This document shows, piece after piece, positions 17,071 through 24,831 of a stretch of DNA of 64,000 bases. Every line of letters starts with the position of its first letter. The first letter of the stretch is position 1. The notes under the pieces were generated by a model. It saw only the letters and a list, made by a program, of their open reading frames with translations, had not been told where the DNA came from and searched no databases. The position numbers and the translations under genes are program-made. This DNA comes from Sphingobacterium sp. GTDB taxonomy: Bacteria > Bacteroidota > Bacteroidia > Sphingobacteriales > Sphingobacteriaceae. The DNA is taken from positions 62,001 to 126,000 of the forward strand of contig JAITTY010000005.1 in assembly GCA_031286695.1 (NCBI GenBank). Direction: 5' to 3'.

Positions 17071-17709
17071 ATGAAAAGAGAAATGGTATTTTTTAAAGTA
17101 ATATTATTTTACTTTGCTTCCCTCGTAGTGTTTGCTTTCGCTGCGGGCATAACCAAACAAACTATGTTCCCCGACCTATTTTCACTTAGCCTCGCGACAT
17201 TGCTCAGCTTGGGTTTAGTTTACTTGTTCAAAGCTTGGGATAAAATTAGTTTTTCTCAAATTGGGTTAGGATTTAACAAAAAGAGTATGATCAATTTTAG
17301 TGCTGGCTTATGCTTAGGTATTATTATGGTCGGCCTTATGGTTATGATACTCACAAATTTTGCCGAAGTATCTTTTAAGAAACAGGTCTCTATCGACCCC
17401 AAATTATTGGCAATACATGTTCTTCTATACTTCTTCGTAGCCTGTCGGGAAGAGTTGGTTTTTAGAACCTATCTCTTATGGCGCCTGAAAGATAAACTCG
17501 GCACTGTTGTAGCCTTTTCGATTATGGTACTTGTTTTTATTTTAGAACATCTATTTACCGGTTTTACACTAAGGGCCGCACTACTGGGTTCAGGACTTGG
17601 AGCTGTGCTTTTTGGTCTCGCAGTACTAAGAACCCGAAATATTGCACTATCTATTGGACTGCACTTCGGCTGGAACCTAACCCATTGGGCTTTGGGCTTT
17701 GGGCTTTAA
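17071..17709 (+). CDS. CPBP-family intramembrane metalloprotease, C-terminus frameshifted at a 7-bp repeat
   Basis: 212 residues with about six membrane helices. Abi/CPBP motifs are present: EELVFR (glutamate pair and arginine, ~128-133), EHLFTG (histidine of motif 2) and HFGWNLTHW (motif 3). The enzymatic core is therefore intact. Right after motif 3 the DNA has three tandem TGGGCTT units (17686-17706), and the frame stops at 17707. With two units the frame would continue NNTGLWIESVAKGSEH and a last membrane helix (IAYTIVMLLGMLIVYLL), stopping at 17876-17878 to give a ~266-residue protein. The present form looks like a slipped-strand variant or an assembly artefact. Members process peptides or prenylated substrates, or act in immunity. 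Confidence 0.85.
   Translation: MKREMVFFKVILFYFASLVVFAFAAGITKQTMFPDLFSLSLATLLSLGLVYLFKAWDKISFSQIGLGFNKKSMINFSAGLCLGIIMVGLMVMILTNFAEVSFKKQVSIDPKLLAIHVLLYFFVACREELVFRTYLLWRLKDKLGTVVAFSIMVLVFILEHLFTGFTLRAALLGSGLGAVLFGLAVLRTRNIALSIGLHFGWNLTHWALGFGL
17686..17706 (+). repeat. Three tandem 7-bp units (TGGGCTT) inside the CPBP gene
   Basis: The units occupy 17686-17692, 17693-17699 and 17700-17706. Since 7 is not a multiple of 3, gain or loss of one unit switches the frame. Two units join the protease core to the downstream membrane helix. Confidence 0.9.
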
Positions 17710-17878
17710 AAATAATACGGGCTTATGGATAGAAAGTGTTGCAAAGGGCAGTGAGCATCAGTCTGAAAACATCGCGTTTATTGCCTATACCATCGTAATG
17801 CTTTTAGGTATGTTGATCGTCTATCTGCTATCAAAAAAAACATCGTTTCAAAGAAACTATAGTAGCCAGATCCATTAA
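17707..17878 (+). pseudogene. Out-of-frame C-terminal part of the CPBP protease gene
   Basis: This is an open frame in register with a two-unit repeat. It encodes ~50 residues with a clear final transmembrane helix and a basic tail (LLSKKTSFQRNYSSQIH), then a stop. Its content is typical of CPBP C-termini and it is not expressed in the frame used by the current sequence. Confidence 0.7.
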
Positions 17879-18333
17879 TCCCAAAATCGGCGTACATACC
17901 ATCGGTAAAAGCTTTTACCAACTATAATGCCCGTATTCATATCGACTATCCTGTAGACACGAAGCTACAACACCCAGACTTACTGCAAATTCTAAAAATA
18001 AAGGCACGGCTTTTGTAAACTACTAAGTAAAAAAAAGTATTATGAGAAGAACGCCTTACACCACATCAGTTATTATATTGCTCGTCTTATGTGTGATTGT
18101 ACTAATGACCACATGTTCAAAAATTGCCTAAATTACATCCAGTTTGGGCAAAATTGTAAAACCGGTAATGAACGTAATGACGAGTTCATATTGAAAACAG
18201 CATCTAAAAAAATAGATGCTTAGGCCTTCCTCATGGCTTTCATCTAGCCCATAAATTTCGCTTTATCGATCAGGAAAGAACACAATCCAAACAGATTGTG
18301 CTAAACTTCGTTATTCTCACAGGTATACCTATA
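17879..18333. other. Gene-poor, apparently decayed intergenic region
   Basis: Short open frames occur but none has a start plus a recognisable domain. One lacking any ATG, ending near 18020 (plus strand), reads YNARIHIDYPVDTKLQHPD and may be debris of a lost gene. Hairpins lie at 18199-18220 (AGCATCTA / TAGATGCT) and 18281-18300 (CACAATC / GATTGTG). Confidence 0.5.
18042..18131 (+). CDS. Small lipoprotein-signal-like ORF (29 residues), probably a truncated remnant
   Basis: ATG at 18042 to TAA at 18129-18131. The sequence is a basic N-terminus (MRRTPY), a hydrophobic core (VIILLVLCVIVLM) and a lipobox-like MTTC four residues before the end. This is a full lipoprotein signal with nothing after it. 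The next bases stay readable in other frames, so it may be a signal peptide left from a broken gene, or an entericidin-like tiny lipoprotein. Confidence 0.35.
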   Translation: MRRTPYTTSVIILLVLCVIVLMTTCSKIA

Positions 18334-18400
18334 AAAAAGCCCTAGAGCGGGGAACTCTAGGGTCTTAGCCATATATTAACCTATTTTATGAAAAGTATTT
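18334..18400 (-). ncRNA. Candidate small RNA, copy A: conserved leader, hairpin and U-run
   Basis: On the minus strand the element reads TACTTTTC, then TAAAATAGG and TATGGCTAAGA, then an 8-bp stem (CCCTAGAG / CTCTAGGG, loop TTCCCCG) and six T. A second copy at 50481-50552 matches almost base for base in the leader, yet its stem is made of different bases that still pair. That pattern supports conserved RNA structure ending in an intrinsic terminator. It lies 98 bp downstream of the VOC gene on the same strand, so it could also serve as that gene's terminator. A short ATGGCTAAG frame is possible but is not conserved beyond a few codons. Confidence 0.6.
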
Positions 18401-18497
18401 GTATCAATAACGTCTTAGTTTTCTATTTATTTTGTACAACATAGAAATTTCTTAAATTTTCTTTTTTCGCACAGCGATTCAATTCATATCAATTACC

Positions 18498-18944
18498 TTA
18501 TAGCGGTTGTGCTAAGCCAATCAATAATCCCTCTACTCCTCTTAGATAACAAAGACGATACGTATTTTCGTATTGTACAACTTCGCCAACCAGGACAGCC
18601 TCATGATTGCCAATTAGCCTCTCCAGCACATCATCTATATCCTCAACGGTAAACATCGCCCGCAAATAGCCCAAGGCGTTGACAGGCGCATTTCTATGAT
18701 CTGCAATTATCGCTGGTTCAATAAACCTTGAAAGCTCCAATCGGCTATGTCCATCTGGCGTCACCATCATCGCAATCTCGACTTTCTGTGCGCCAAGCCC
18801 TGTAACTTTACCTGCCCATTCGCCTTCGACTATGGATCGCCCTTCCAGATGCAATCCAAGTTCAGAAAAGAACGAAATCGTTTTATCCAACGATTCCACT
18901 ACGATGCCCATATTATCCATTCTAAGTAACCTGCTCCTTTTCAT
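18498..18944 (-). CDS. VOC-family (glyoxalase/bleomycin-resistance fold) protein
   Basis: 148 residues with two beta-alpha-beta-beta-beta modules: DNMGIVVESLDKTISFFSELGL at the start and LGYLRAMFTVEDIDDVLERL in the second half, ending with YRLCYLRGVEGLLIGLAQ. Members bind a metal and act as dioxygenases, isomerases or ligand-binding proteins. The role here is unknown. A start at the second methionine group (MDNMG, 18920) is possible. The gene stands alone. Confidence 0.88.
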   Translation of the reverse strand: MKRSRLLRMDNMGIVVESLDKTISFFSELGLHLEGRSIVEGEWAGKVTGLGAQKVEIAMMVTPDGHSRLELSRFIEPAIIADHRNAPVNALGYLRAMFTVEDIDDVLERLIGNHEAVLVGEVVQYENTYRLCYLRGVEGLLIGLAQPL

Positions 18945-19036
18945 AATATATCATATTTATCAATAAGGTGTTAGCAATCTAGATTAAAGATACACACGAA
19001 AACTTAAAGTTGCCATAAATCAATCACAATCAGCAC

Positions 19037-21277
19037 CTAGAATTTATAACTCAATCCTGCTTTTACCATAAAAGGTGTTCCGGGCGTGAAATGTAATTCG
19101 GAAACAGGCTGCTGTTCATTTCTTAAGCGGGTCTCAGTTTCAAACTGGGCCTCATTCCACTTGGTGTTAAACAAATTCTGGATTTGTAGCAAAAAATTCC
19201 ATTTCCCCATCCCATAGTTCAGCAGCAGATCATTGACAAAGTAACCTTTAGCCCGTACTGAGTTATCCTCTATCGCTGGTTTTGTATTCATATACCGGTA
19301 TCGCAAATTTGCAGAGATTCCAAGTGGCAGCTTTACCGATATCCCTCCCGTACTTGTTAAAGAAGGAACAAGAGGGATATAATCTTCCCCTTTTGGTTCG
19401 TCAATTGCCCTCGCATAAGCATAGTTGATGTCTCCGTCGAGATATAGCCAAGGTGTTGCCTGATAGCGCAGACTTAAATCGGCCCCTAGACGTTTTGTTT
19501 TTCCCGAAGGCTCAACGACAGCCTCGTCGCCTACATATACAAACTCTTGCTGAAGATACAGTCCCCATAAAGCTGGTTGAATAAAGAGATTGTCAGTTGG
19601 CTTCCAGATCAAGCCAAGATCTGCACCATAGGAAAAGGGCATGATATCTTTACCTTTTTGTTCCATCACTACCCTGATATCATTGGAATGAAATCCCATA
19701 CCGGTTTTCAGATACAACTGAGCTCTATTATTGAACGTATATCCGAAGTTCAGCTTTGGACTAATTCTTGTCGCGGAAGCTTCTTGACCTGCAGGATCGC
19801 TTTTAAGCTTATCATGCAAGTTAAAAATCAAGTGATCGACACGCACAGCAGGATTAATAGTCCATTTTCCAATACGCCAATCCAGATTGCTATAGGCATG
19901 CAGATTCATTTCTACGCCCGAAATATGCGAAAGCCGATCTAACAATTCGTCGCGCTGATAGACATGGTTTAGTTGAAGATCTTTGATATCATCCACTCGG
20001 AGCCCAAAACCCGATGTCCAAGAAAGCTGACTATGGTCAAAATGAAATTGGCGATTGTATTTATTTTCGATACCGTACAGGTATCGATTATCAACCTGTT
20101 CTATTTCATCTCCATGTACCGGATCTTTCAGAAAAAAGGTAAAATCCGAAAACAATTGAAATTTATATCGGGACAGATAAACGTTGCTTTCCCAGCTTTC
20201 GTTGTCACTAATCAAAGCCCGATATTGCATAGCCAAATTCATGCGGGATGTGTTTCCTCCTTCAGTAGAATCAATTGACCCCCATCGGCTAATCAGTCCC
20301 TGACGGACAGCACGTTCCGGAATCTGCCCGGACGCATTCCAACCCGAACTGAAAACAGATCCCTGAATGTTGATATAATGTTTTTCATCAATCCATTGAT
20401 TATATTTTGCGAATAGATTGACCCTGCTAAAATTTTGCTTTATATCAAAAGGTCCATTTGAATAATTAAACTCGCCTGCAGCATAGGCATATTTATTCTG
20501 CTCGTGATTGTTCAATAAATTAAACATGGCTACTGTCCGCCACGAGTCAAAAGAGCCTCCTTCTACCTTAAAAAGATTGTTATCCAAATGATCCAAGGTG
20601 GTAAAATTAACGTACCCCGACGTATTCAAATCACCTTTGTCTGCATAATAAGCACCCTTGCCAAAGTCAATATCCTTCACTGTTTCGGGAATTATAAAAT
20701 GGAGATCTGCATACCCCTGACCGTGGGCATGAGAAACCATATTGACGGGAATACCATCTGCACTAACGGCAATATCTGTACCGTGGTCATTGTCAAACCC
20801 GCGCAGAAAAATCTGTTCTGCCTTCCCTCCTCCGGCATGCTGCGCAATAAAGAGTCCGGGAACTTTCCGTAATAAATCTTGTGCCGAATTAACAGGGATC
20901 TTATTTAAATCAACCTTACTCAGCGTTTTGCTACTATTAAAAGCGTCGACTTGAATTTGGCTCAATTGCACCTCGTTCTTGTGCATCTCGATCTCAATCG
21001 GAGACCCCGCATCTTTTAGTATGTACGTCTGATCGAGATAGCCAACCCGGCTCAATAATAATGTATCAGGGAATATTCCCGGCTGCACCGAAAAAGTACC
21101 GTTTGCTGCTGTATGACTGTGCTTTATCCCGCGTTGATACTGTATATTAACCTCTTCTAATTTCTGTTTACTGTCTTTATCTCTTACAGTCCCCTGAATT
21201 ACACGCTGCTGTGCATATCCATGTACAGTTGTTACTAATAGCAATGTAAAAAAGGTGATTTGACGTTTATTCATCAT
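19037..21277 (-). CDS. TonB-dependent outer-membrane receptor, probably for a metal chelate
   Basis: 746 residues. A signal peptide (ending HGYAQ) is followed by a carboxypeptidase-like regulatory domain (~24-105, VIQGTVRDKDSKQKLEEV), a plug (~115-240) with VNSAQDLLRKVPGLFI and QIFLRGFDNDHGTDIAVSADGIPVN, and a 22-strand barrel ending in KAGLSYKF, the expected aromatic C-terminus. A His-rich NicO-like transporter gene lies 75 bp upstream on the same strand, so the pair is likely an outer- and inner-membrane uptake route for nickel, cobalt or a similar metal. The substrate is inferred from context only. Confidence 0.92.
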   Translation of the reverse strand: MMNKRQITFFTLLLVTTVHGYAQQRVIQGTVRDKDSKQKLEEVNIQYQRGIKHSHTAANGTFSVQPGIFPDTLLLSRVGYLDQTYILKDAGSPIEIEMHKNEVQLSQIQVDAFNSSKTLSKVDLNKIPVNSAQDLLRKVPGLFIAQHAGGGKAEQIFLRGFDNDHGTDIAVSADGIPVNMVSHAHGQGYADLHFIIPETVKDIDFGKGAYYADKGDLNTSGYVNFTTLDHLDNNLFKVEGGSFDSWRTVAMFNLLNNHEQNKYAYAAGEFNYSNGPFDIKQNFSRVNLFAKYNQWIDEKHYINIQGSVFSSGWNASGQIPERAVRQGLISRWGSIDSTEGGNTSRMNLAMQYRALISDNESWESNVYLSRYKFQLFSDFTFFLKDPVHGDEIEQVDNRYLYGIENKYNRQFHFDHSQLSWTSGFGLRVDDIKDLQLNHVYQRDELLDRLSHISGVEMNLHAYSNLDWRIGKWTINPAVRVDHLIFNLHDKLKSDPAGQEASATRISPKLNFGYTFNNRAQLYLKTGMGFHSNDIRVVMEQKGKDIMPFSYGADLGLIWKPTDNLFIQPALWGLYLQQEFVYVGDEAVVEPSGKTKRLGADLSLRYQATPWLYLDGDINYAYARAIDEPKGEDYIPLVPSLTSTGGISVKLPLGISANLRYRYMNTKPAIEDNSVRAKGYFVNDLLLNYGMGKWNFLLQIQNLFNTKWNEAQFETETRLRNEQQPVSELHFTPGTPFMVKAGLSYKF

Positions 21278-21352
21278 TATCTTCTAATAAATTAAGTTTA
21301 GGCAGTTTAATACCTCCGTTCATACTGTTTAAAATTCTACTATCACCGAAAA

Positions 21353-22063
21353 TTACCATCCAAGAAATAACATACCCGCTCCGCAAATTGATAATACAGC
21401 ACCACTGATGGCATGGACATACCTATCGAGTTTTTCGGTATTGAGTAAATTATATCCATAAATTCCCAATAATACCATACCTACCATTGTAATCACTGTC
21501 GTTATTGTAAAAGTGCTTATTAATGTAATCACCTCTGGCATTGATCGGTGCGCACCCGAAAAAAAGAGAAGTGGAATCAATGGTTCGGATGGCCCCATAA
21601 CGAAAATTGCAAACAACACCAAAGGGGTCACCTTCGTCTTATTGTGATGGTGATGATGGCCTGGTGCGCTTTTTCCATGTGCATGTTCATGTACGTAAAC
21701 CTCATCTCCCATGACGTCAAAATGCTTGTGGGAATGCTTCTTTGACATTTTCCAGATTCCATAAACCAGATATCCTAGTCCAAAAATAAAGAGCGCCCAA
21801 CTGGAGACATTCCCACGCATATCCTGTAACCAGCTGATTTTATTCAGCTGCCAGCCAAGATAAACTCCAATAATACCCAATATAACTGAACTGAAAACGT
21901 GTCCAAGTCCACATATAATAGTCCATAGTATGGTTTTGGCTAATGACCATTTTTTTGATTTTGACAGTACAATAAATGGCAGATAATGATCGGGGCCCGA
22001 AGCAGTATGAAAAAAACTGATCGTAATAGCTGTAATAGCTAATGCATAAAGTGTTGTGTTCAT
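21353..22063 (-). CDS. NicO/UreH-like metal transporter with a His-rich cytoplasmic loop
   Basis: 236 residues with six predicted membrane helices. Helix 1 carries FFHTASGPDHYLP, resembling the H-x(4-5)-DH signature of nickel/cobalt transporters, and helix 2 has GLGHVFSS. The central loop (~110-145) is rich in histidine (HSHKH, HEHAHGK, a run of five H), as in metal-sensing loops. A second half-repeat has VMGPSEPLIPLLFFSG. The gene heads the TonB receptor pair, so nickel or cobalt import is the best guess. Export of metal is the alternative. Confidence 0.82.
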   Translation of the reverse strand: MNTTLYALAITAITISFFHTASGPDHYLPFIVLSKSKKWSLAKTILWTIICGLGHVFSSVILGIIGVYLGWQLNKISWLQDMRGNVSSWALFIFGLGYLVYGIWKMSKKHSHKHFDVMGDEVYVHEHAHGKSAPGHHHHHNKTKVTPLVLFAIFVMGPSEPLIPLLFFSGAHRSMPEVITLISTFTITTVITMVGMVLLGIYGYNLLNTEKLDRYVHAISGAVLSICGAGMLFLGW

Positions 22064-22181
22064 GTAAATGAGTTAATAGTGAAGCGCAGGATTGAACCGC
22101 TTTCTTCAAACAAAGAATTATTGCATAGGTTTTAGCCGTCAGTTGACTCAACCAATGACATTCACCAAAAGGAAAAGGGAT

Positions 22182-22568
22182 TTAACTGTAAATTTTGAAG
22201 GAATGGTAAAGGATACACCTGTCAGGTAGTCTGTTGGACAGATATTTATTCTGAAGTTCATAAAAGTTATGCCAGGATTTCTTATCCGTAAATAGCAAGA
22301 AAATAGGTAGAATCAGTCCTAAGGTACAGAGCCAAACAGCATATTCTAAATGCTGATCATAACTCAATTCAAATGAGCATTCTTCGATCGATCCAAGATA
22401 AAAATCAAAATGGGATGGTGAAGACACGATTGCCGTTTTTGGGGAGCTATTGTAGTCAGGCTGTGAAATGACACCCTTGTTTATTTTGCCTGTCAAGAGT
22501 AAACAGAAACAAACAATGGGCATTACAATAAAAATATGTCTTAAATACCTATACATAGTATATAACAT
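22182..22568 (-). CDS. Small membrane protein of unknown function upstream of the metal-transport genes
   Basis: About 128 residues from the ATG at 22568 (another ATG at 22556 is equally possible). Two hydrophobic helices (HIFIVMPIVCFCLLLTG and YAVWLCTLGLILPIFLLF) flank a ~50-residue extracytoplasmic loop. The C-terminus is basic. I know no family. It lies 118 bp upstream of the NicO-like gene on the same strand and could be its first operon member or an independent gene. Confidence 0.55.
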   Translation of the reverse strand: MLYTMYRYLRHIFIVMPIVCFCLLLTGKINKGVISQPDYNSSPKTAIVSSPSHFDFYLGSIEECSFELSYDQHLEYAVWLCTLGLILPIFLLFTDKKSWHNFYELQNKYLSNRLPDRCILYHSFKIYS

Positions 22569-22574
22569 CCCCAC

Positions 22575-22884
22575 AGGAATAATACATCAAATTTATTGCA
22601 AGACGGACTCTATTGAGTAGCACAAATCTTGAATTTTATAGCCCTTTTCTAACCAAATAATATAATATAGTTATGTAAGCAGATCTTGTAAATAACAGAA
22701 AAAACGCTTAAAAACCCATTAAAACCAAAAAATAAGATTCACCAGCACTAAAGCAGTAAATTTAAACTAGCACAAATCACGAATTTTTCAATCCCATTAT
22801 ATTGATGATATATTTTCTAAATTTCGATCGTACAATTCCCTCTTTTAAAGGTTTTTTATGATCGCGTTTATCTCCACATAGAAG
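22575..22884. other. AT-rich intergenic region with a short repeated motif
   Basis: No gene was seen. AGCACAAATC-nn-GAATTTT occurs at about 22620 and again about 150 bp further on. Read on the minus strand, it would lie upstream of the small membrane-protein gene and could be a doubled regulatory site. Confidence 0.4.
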
Positions 22885-23256
22885 CTAGAGAATAATTTTA
22901 AATGTTTTATCCGTAGCTAGCAAAATAATACTGAGAAAGCACATGATCAACGAATTGTAGAAATGATGGTACTCTTGATGTGCCATATGCGCTGTAAATG
23001 CACCGACTGCAAATGGAAACAATAGCAGCACTGCCAAGTTCTTAAACTGCGGATTATACAAGCCCCCCAAGAGCAACAGTACTCCTATTAGCTCGCCGAG
23101 TCCAATACCTATTGTCCAAAATTTATTAAATCCTAATGAATGCATACTCTGCATCATAGACGTTTTCTGAAAGACTTTGAATAAGGATGCATAGCCAAAT
23201 ACATAAAGATAGTAAGCATAGCTTAACCAATGAACGATTGATTTAATTATTTCCAT
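22885..23256 (-). CDS. DoxX-like membrane protein
   Basis: 123 residues from the ATG at 23256, where the first of four membrane helices begins; the longer frame adds 39 residues of unlikely sequence. The helices are HWLSYAYYLYVFGYASLFKV, FWTIGIGLGELIGVLLLLGGL, NLAVLLLFPFAVGAF and LIMCFLSIILLATD. DoxX proteins are small quinone- or thiol-linked membrane proteins often induced by oxidative or electrophile stress. It is divergent from an HxlR gene across 92 bp that contains a perfect palindrome, so it is the likely target of that regulator. Confidence 0.85.
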   Translation of the reverse strand: MEIIKSIVHWLSYAYYLYVFGYASLFKVFQKTSMMQSMHSLGFNKFWTIGIGLGELIGVLLLLGGLYNPQFKNLAVLLLFPFAVGAFTAHMAHQEYHHFYNSLIMCFLSIILLATDKTFKIIL

Positions 23257-23312
23257 TTCTATATTTTTGTTTTTCTTACAAATTTCTTTATTAATTTGTT
23301 GAAATAACAGTA

Positions 23313-23328
23313 CATACAAGATTGTATG
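23313..23328. promoter_or_regulatory. Candidate HxlR operator: perfect 7-2-7 inverted repeat
   Basis: CATACAA-GA-TTGTATG lies between the divergent DoxX and HxlR genes, 20 bp before the regulator's start codon. Position and symmetry suggest it is the regulator's binding site. Confidence 0.6.
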
Positions 23329-23348
23329 ATACCAACAAAAAAGTAAGT

Positions 23349-23717
23349 ATGAACCCGAGAAAAGAGAATTCAACCAATCATATCAATGAATTATATTGGA
23401 AAGATCACTGTGGTATTGCATATACATTAGCCGCAATCGGCGGCAGATGGAAAATAAACATCCTTTCCTATCTTCTTAATGAGGATAAACTCCGTTATGG
23501 TGAGCTGCGGAAAAGGCTCGTAGGAATATCTGAGCGTATGCTGATAGCGAAATTAAAGGAACTGGAACAGGATCGTTTAATATCACGAACAGTGTATCAA
23601 CAGGTCCCTCCAAAAGTTGAATATCAATTAACGGAGCTTGGTCGTTCGCTTGAACAAATATTAACGCTAATGGATGATTGGGGAGAAGATCATCTCCCCG
23701 ACTCAATGCGCCGATAA
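23349..23717 (+). CDS. HxlR-family winged-helix transcriptional regulator
   Basis: 122 residues from the ATG at 23349; an upstream in-frame ATG at 23322 would lie inside the palindrome and is unlikely. The domain shows CGIAYTLAAIGGRWKINIL, LRYGELRKRLVGISERMLIAKLKELEQDRLI and PPKVEYQLTELGRSL. A Cys at the start of the first helix is the usual redox-reactive position. It is divergent from the DoxX-like gene. The 3' end overlaps the convergent DUF2891 gene by 15 bp. Confidence 0.9.
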   Translation: MNPRKENSTNHINELYWKDHCGIAYTLAAIGGRWKINILSYLLNEDKLRYGELRKRLVGISERMLIAKLKELEQDRLISRTVYQQVPPKVEYQLTELGRSLEQILTLMDDWGEDHLPDSMRR

Positions 23718-24800
23718 TGCATAAAGCGCAAATGTACCCAGCCAGTGTGACCCCATATAGTCATCCGTCGTTGTGATATTAGGCAAAGAATAGCTTAAAT
23801 GCTTATTGGCCAGTTTATGCAGGTAGTTCAATTCTGGCAGTGCTTTAGCAATACCGTTCAGACAGGTCGCCCGGCTAAAGTTCAGTCCATCCAGATGAAC
23901 CAGGTGGCCATCGGTACGGTCTTTCACAATGCCCGGTTCCAAATTAAAATCCGGATTAAATAGCTCAGGCATAAAATCCTTCAGCCACTTGCGATAATCC
24001 TCCTGCTGCATAACCAGGCTCATACAAAGAGCTTCTTCAAGACAGGGAGAAAGAAAATCGCTCCCACTTGGCTCAAAAGAGATATTGCAGCTTTTATCAT
24101 GGTTATATAATCGTGACGCATTCGTCATTAATGATTTTTCAAATGTTGCATTCCCTGAGCTTCTAGCATAATCTAAAGATAGGGAAAGACCAAATGCTGA
24201 ATTATCATGGTAGCCAGTCCGAATCGGATAGACTAACTTGGGTAGATATTCCTGATAGGATTTTACGATATGTTTTACCAAAGGCTCAAGATTCGAAGCC
24301 CAGCGTTTTGCGTCTGCATCTTCCCAGGTTAGTAATTCTTTCTGGAGCTGCAACAACCAGGCCCATCCATACGTACGCTCAAAGTTTTTATTATTTTTGT
24401 CCTGAAAGAAAGCCAATTCAATTGCCACATTCTCCGCTGTGATATTTCGGTTCAATTGACGACGAATTCTACCCGAGCTATCCAAATTGGGAAATGCTTT
24501 CAAAATATGCACAATTGACCAATAACCATGCACAGAAGAATGCCAATCAAAACAACCGTAAAAAATCGGATGCAAAGTACGAGGTGCTTTTAGATCGCCA
24601 TCACTACCCAGTACCTGACCTAACTTATTGGGATATTCCACCTCGATACAATGTAAAGGCAAGCTGAGTAAATGCCTGGCCTGCACGCTATCTAATGTCA
24701 AAGGCTTATCATTTGTACTCGTATTTACATCGATATTCGAATTATTTTGGCAGGCCATAAAAACAACTGAAGCACAAAAAATTCCCACTATATTTTTCAT
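23703..24800 (-). CDS. DUF2891 family lipoprotein
   Basis: 365 residues. The lipobox VFMAC (Cys17) predicts a lipoprotein. The body is the conserved DUF2891 helical domain (HPIFYGCFDWHSSVHGYWSI, ERTYGWAWLLQL, GYHDNSAFGLSLSLDYAR, ending DYMGSHWLGTFALYAL). The pattern of repeated helices with conserved W, H and D residues suggests an alpha/alpha-barrel of glycosidase type. No activity is known to me. It is 31 bp downstream of the sirtuin gene and probably cotranscribed. Confidence 0.88.
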   Translation of the reverse strand: MKNIVGIFCASVVFMACQNNSNIDVNTSTNDKPLTLDSVQARHLLSLPLHCIEVEYPNKLGQVLGSDGDLKAPRTLHPIFYGCFDWHSSVHGYWSIVHILKAFPNLDSSGRIRRQLNRNITAENVAIELAFFQDKNNKNFERTYGWAWLLQLQKELLTWEDADAKRWASNLEPLVKHIVKSYQEYLPKLVYPIRTGYHDNSAFGLSLSLDYARSSGNATFEKSLMTNASRLYNHDKSCNISFEPSGSDFLSPCLEEALCMSLVMQQEDYRKWLKDFMPELFNPDFNLEPGIVKDRTDGHLVHLDGLNFSRATCLNGIAKALPELNYLHKLANKHLSYSLPNITTTDDYMGSHWLGTFALYALSAH

Positions 24801-24831
24801 AAACTACTATATTACAAAATATTACACAACA

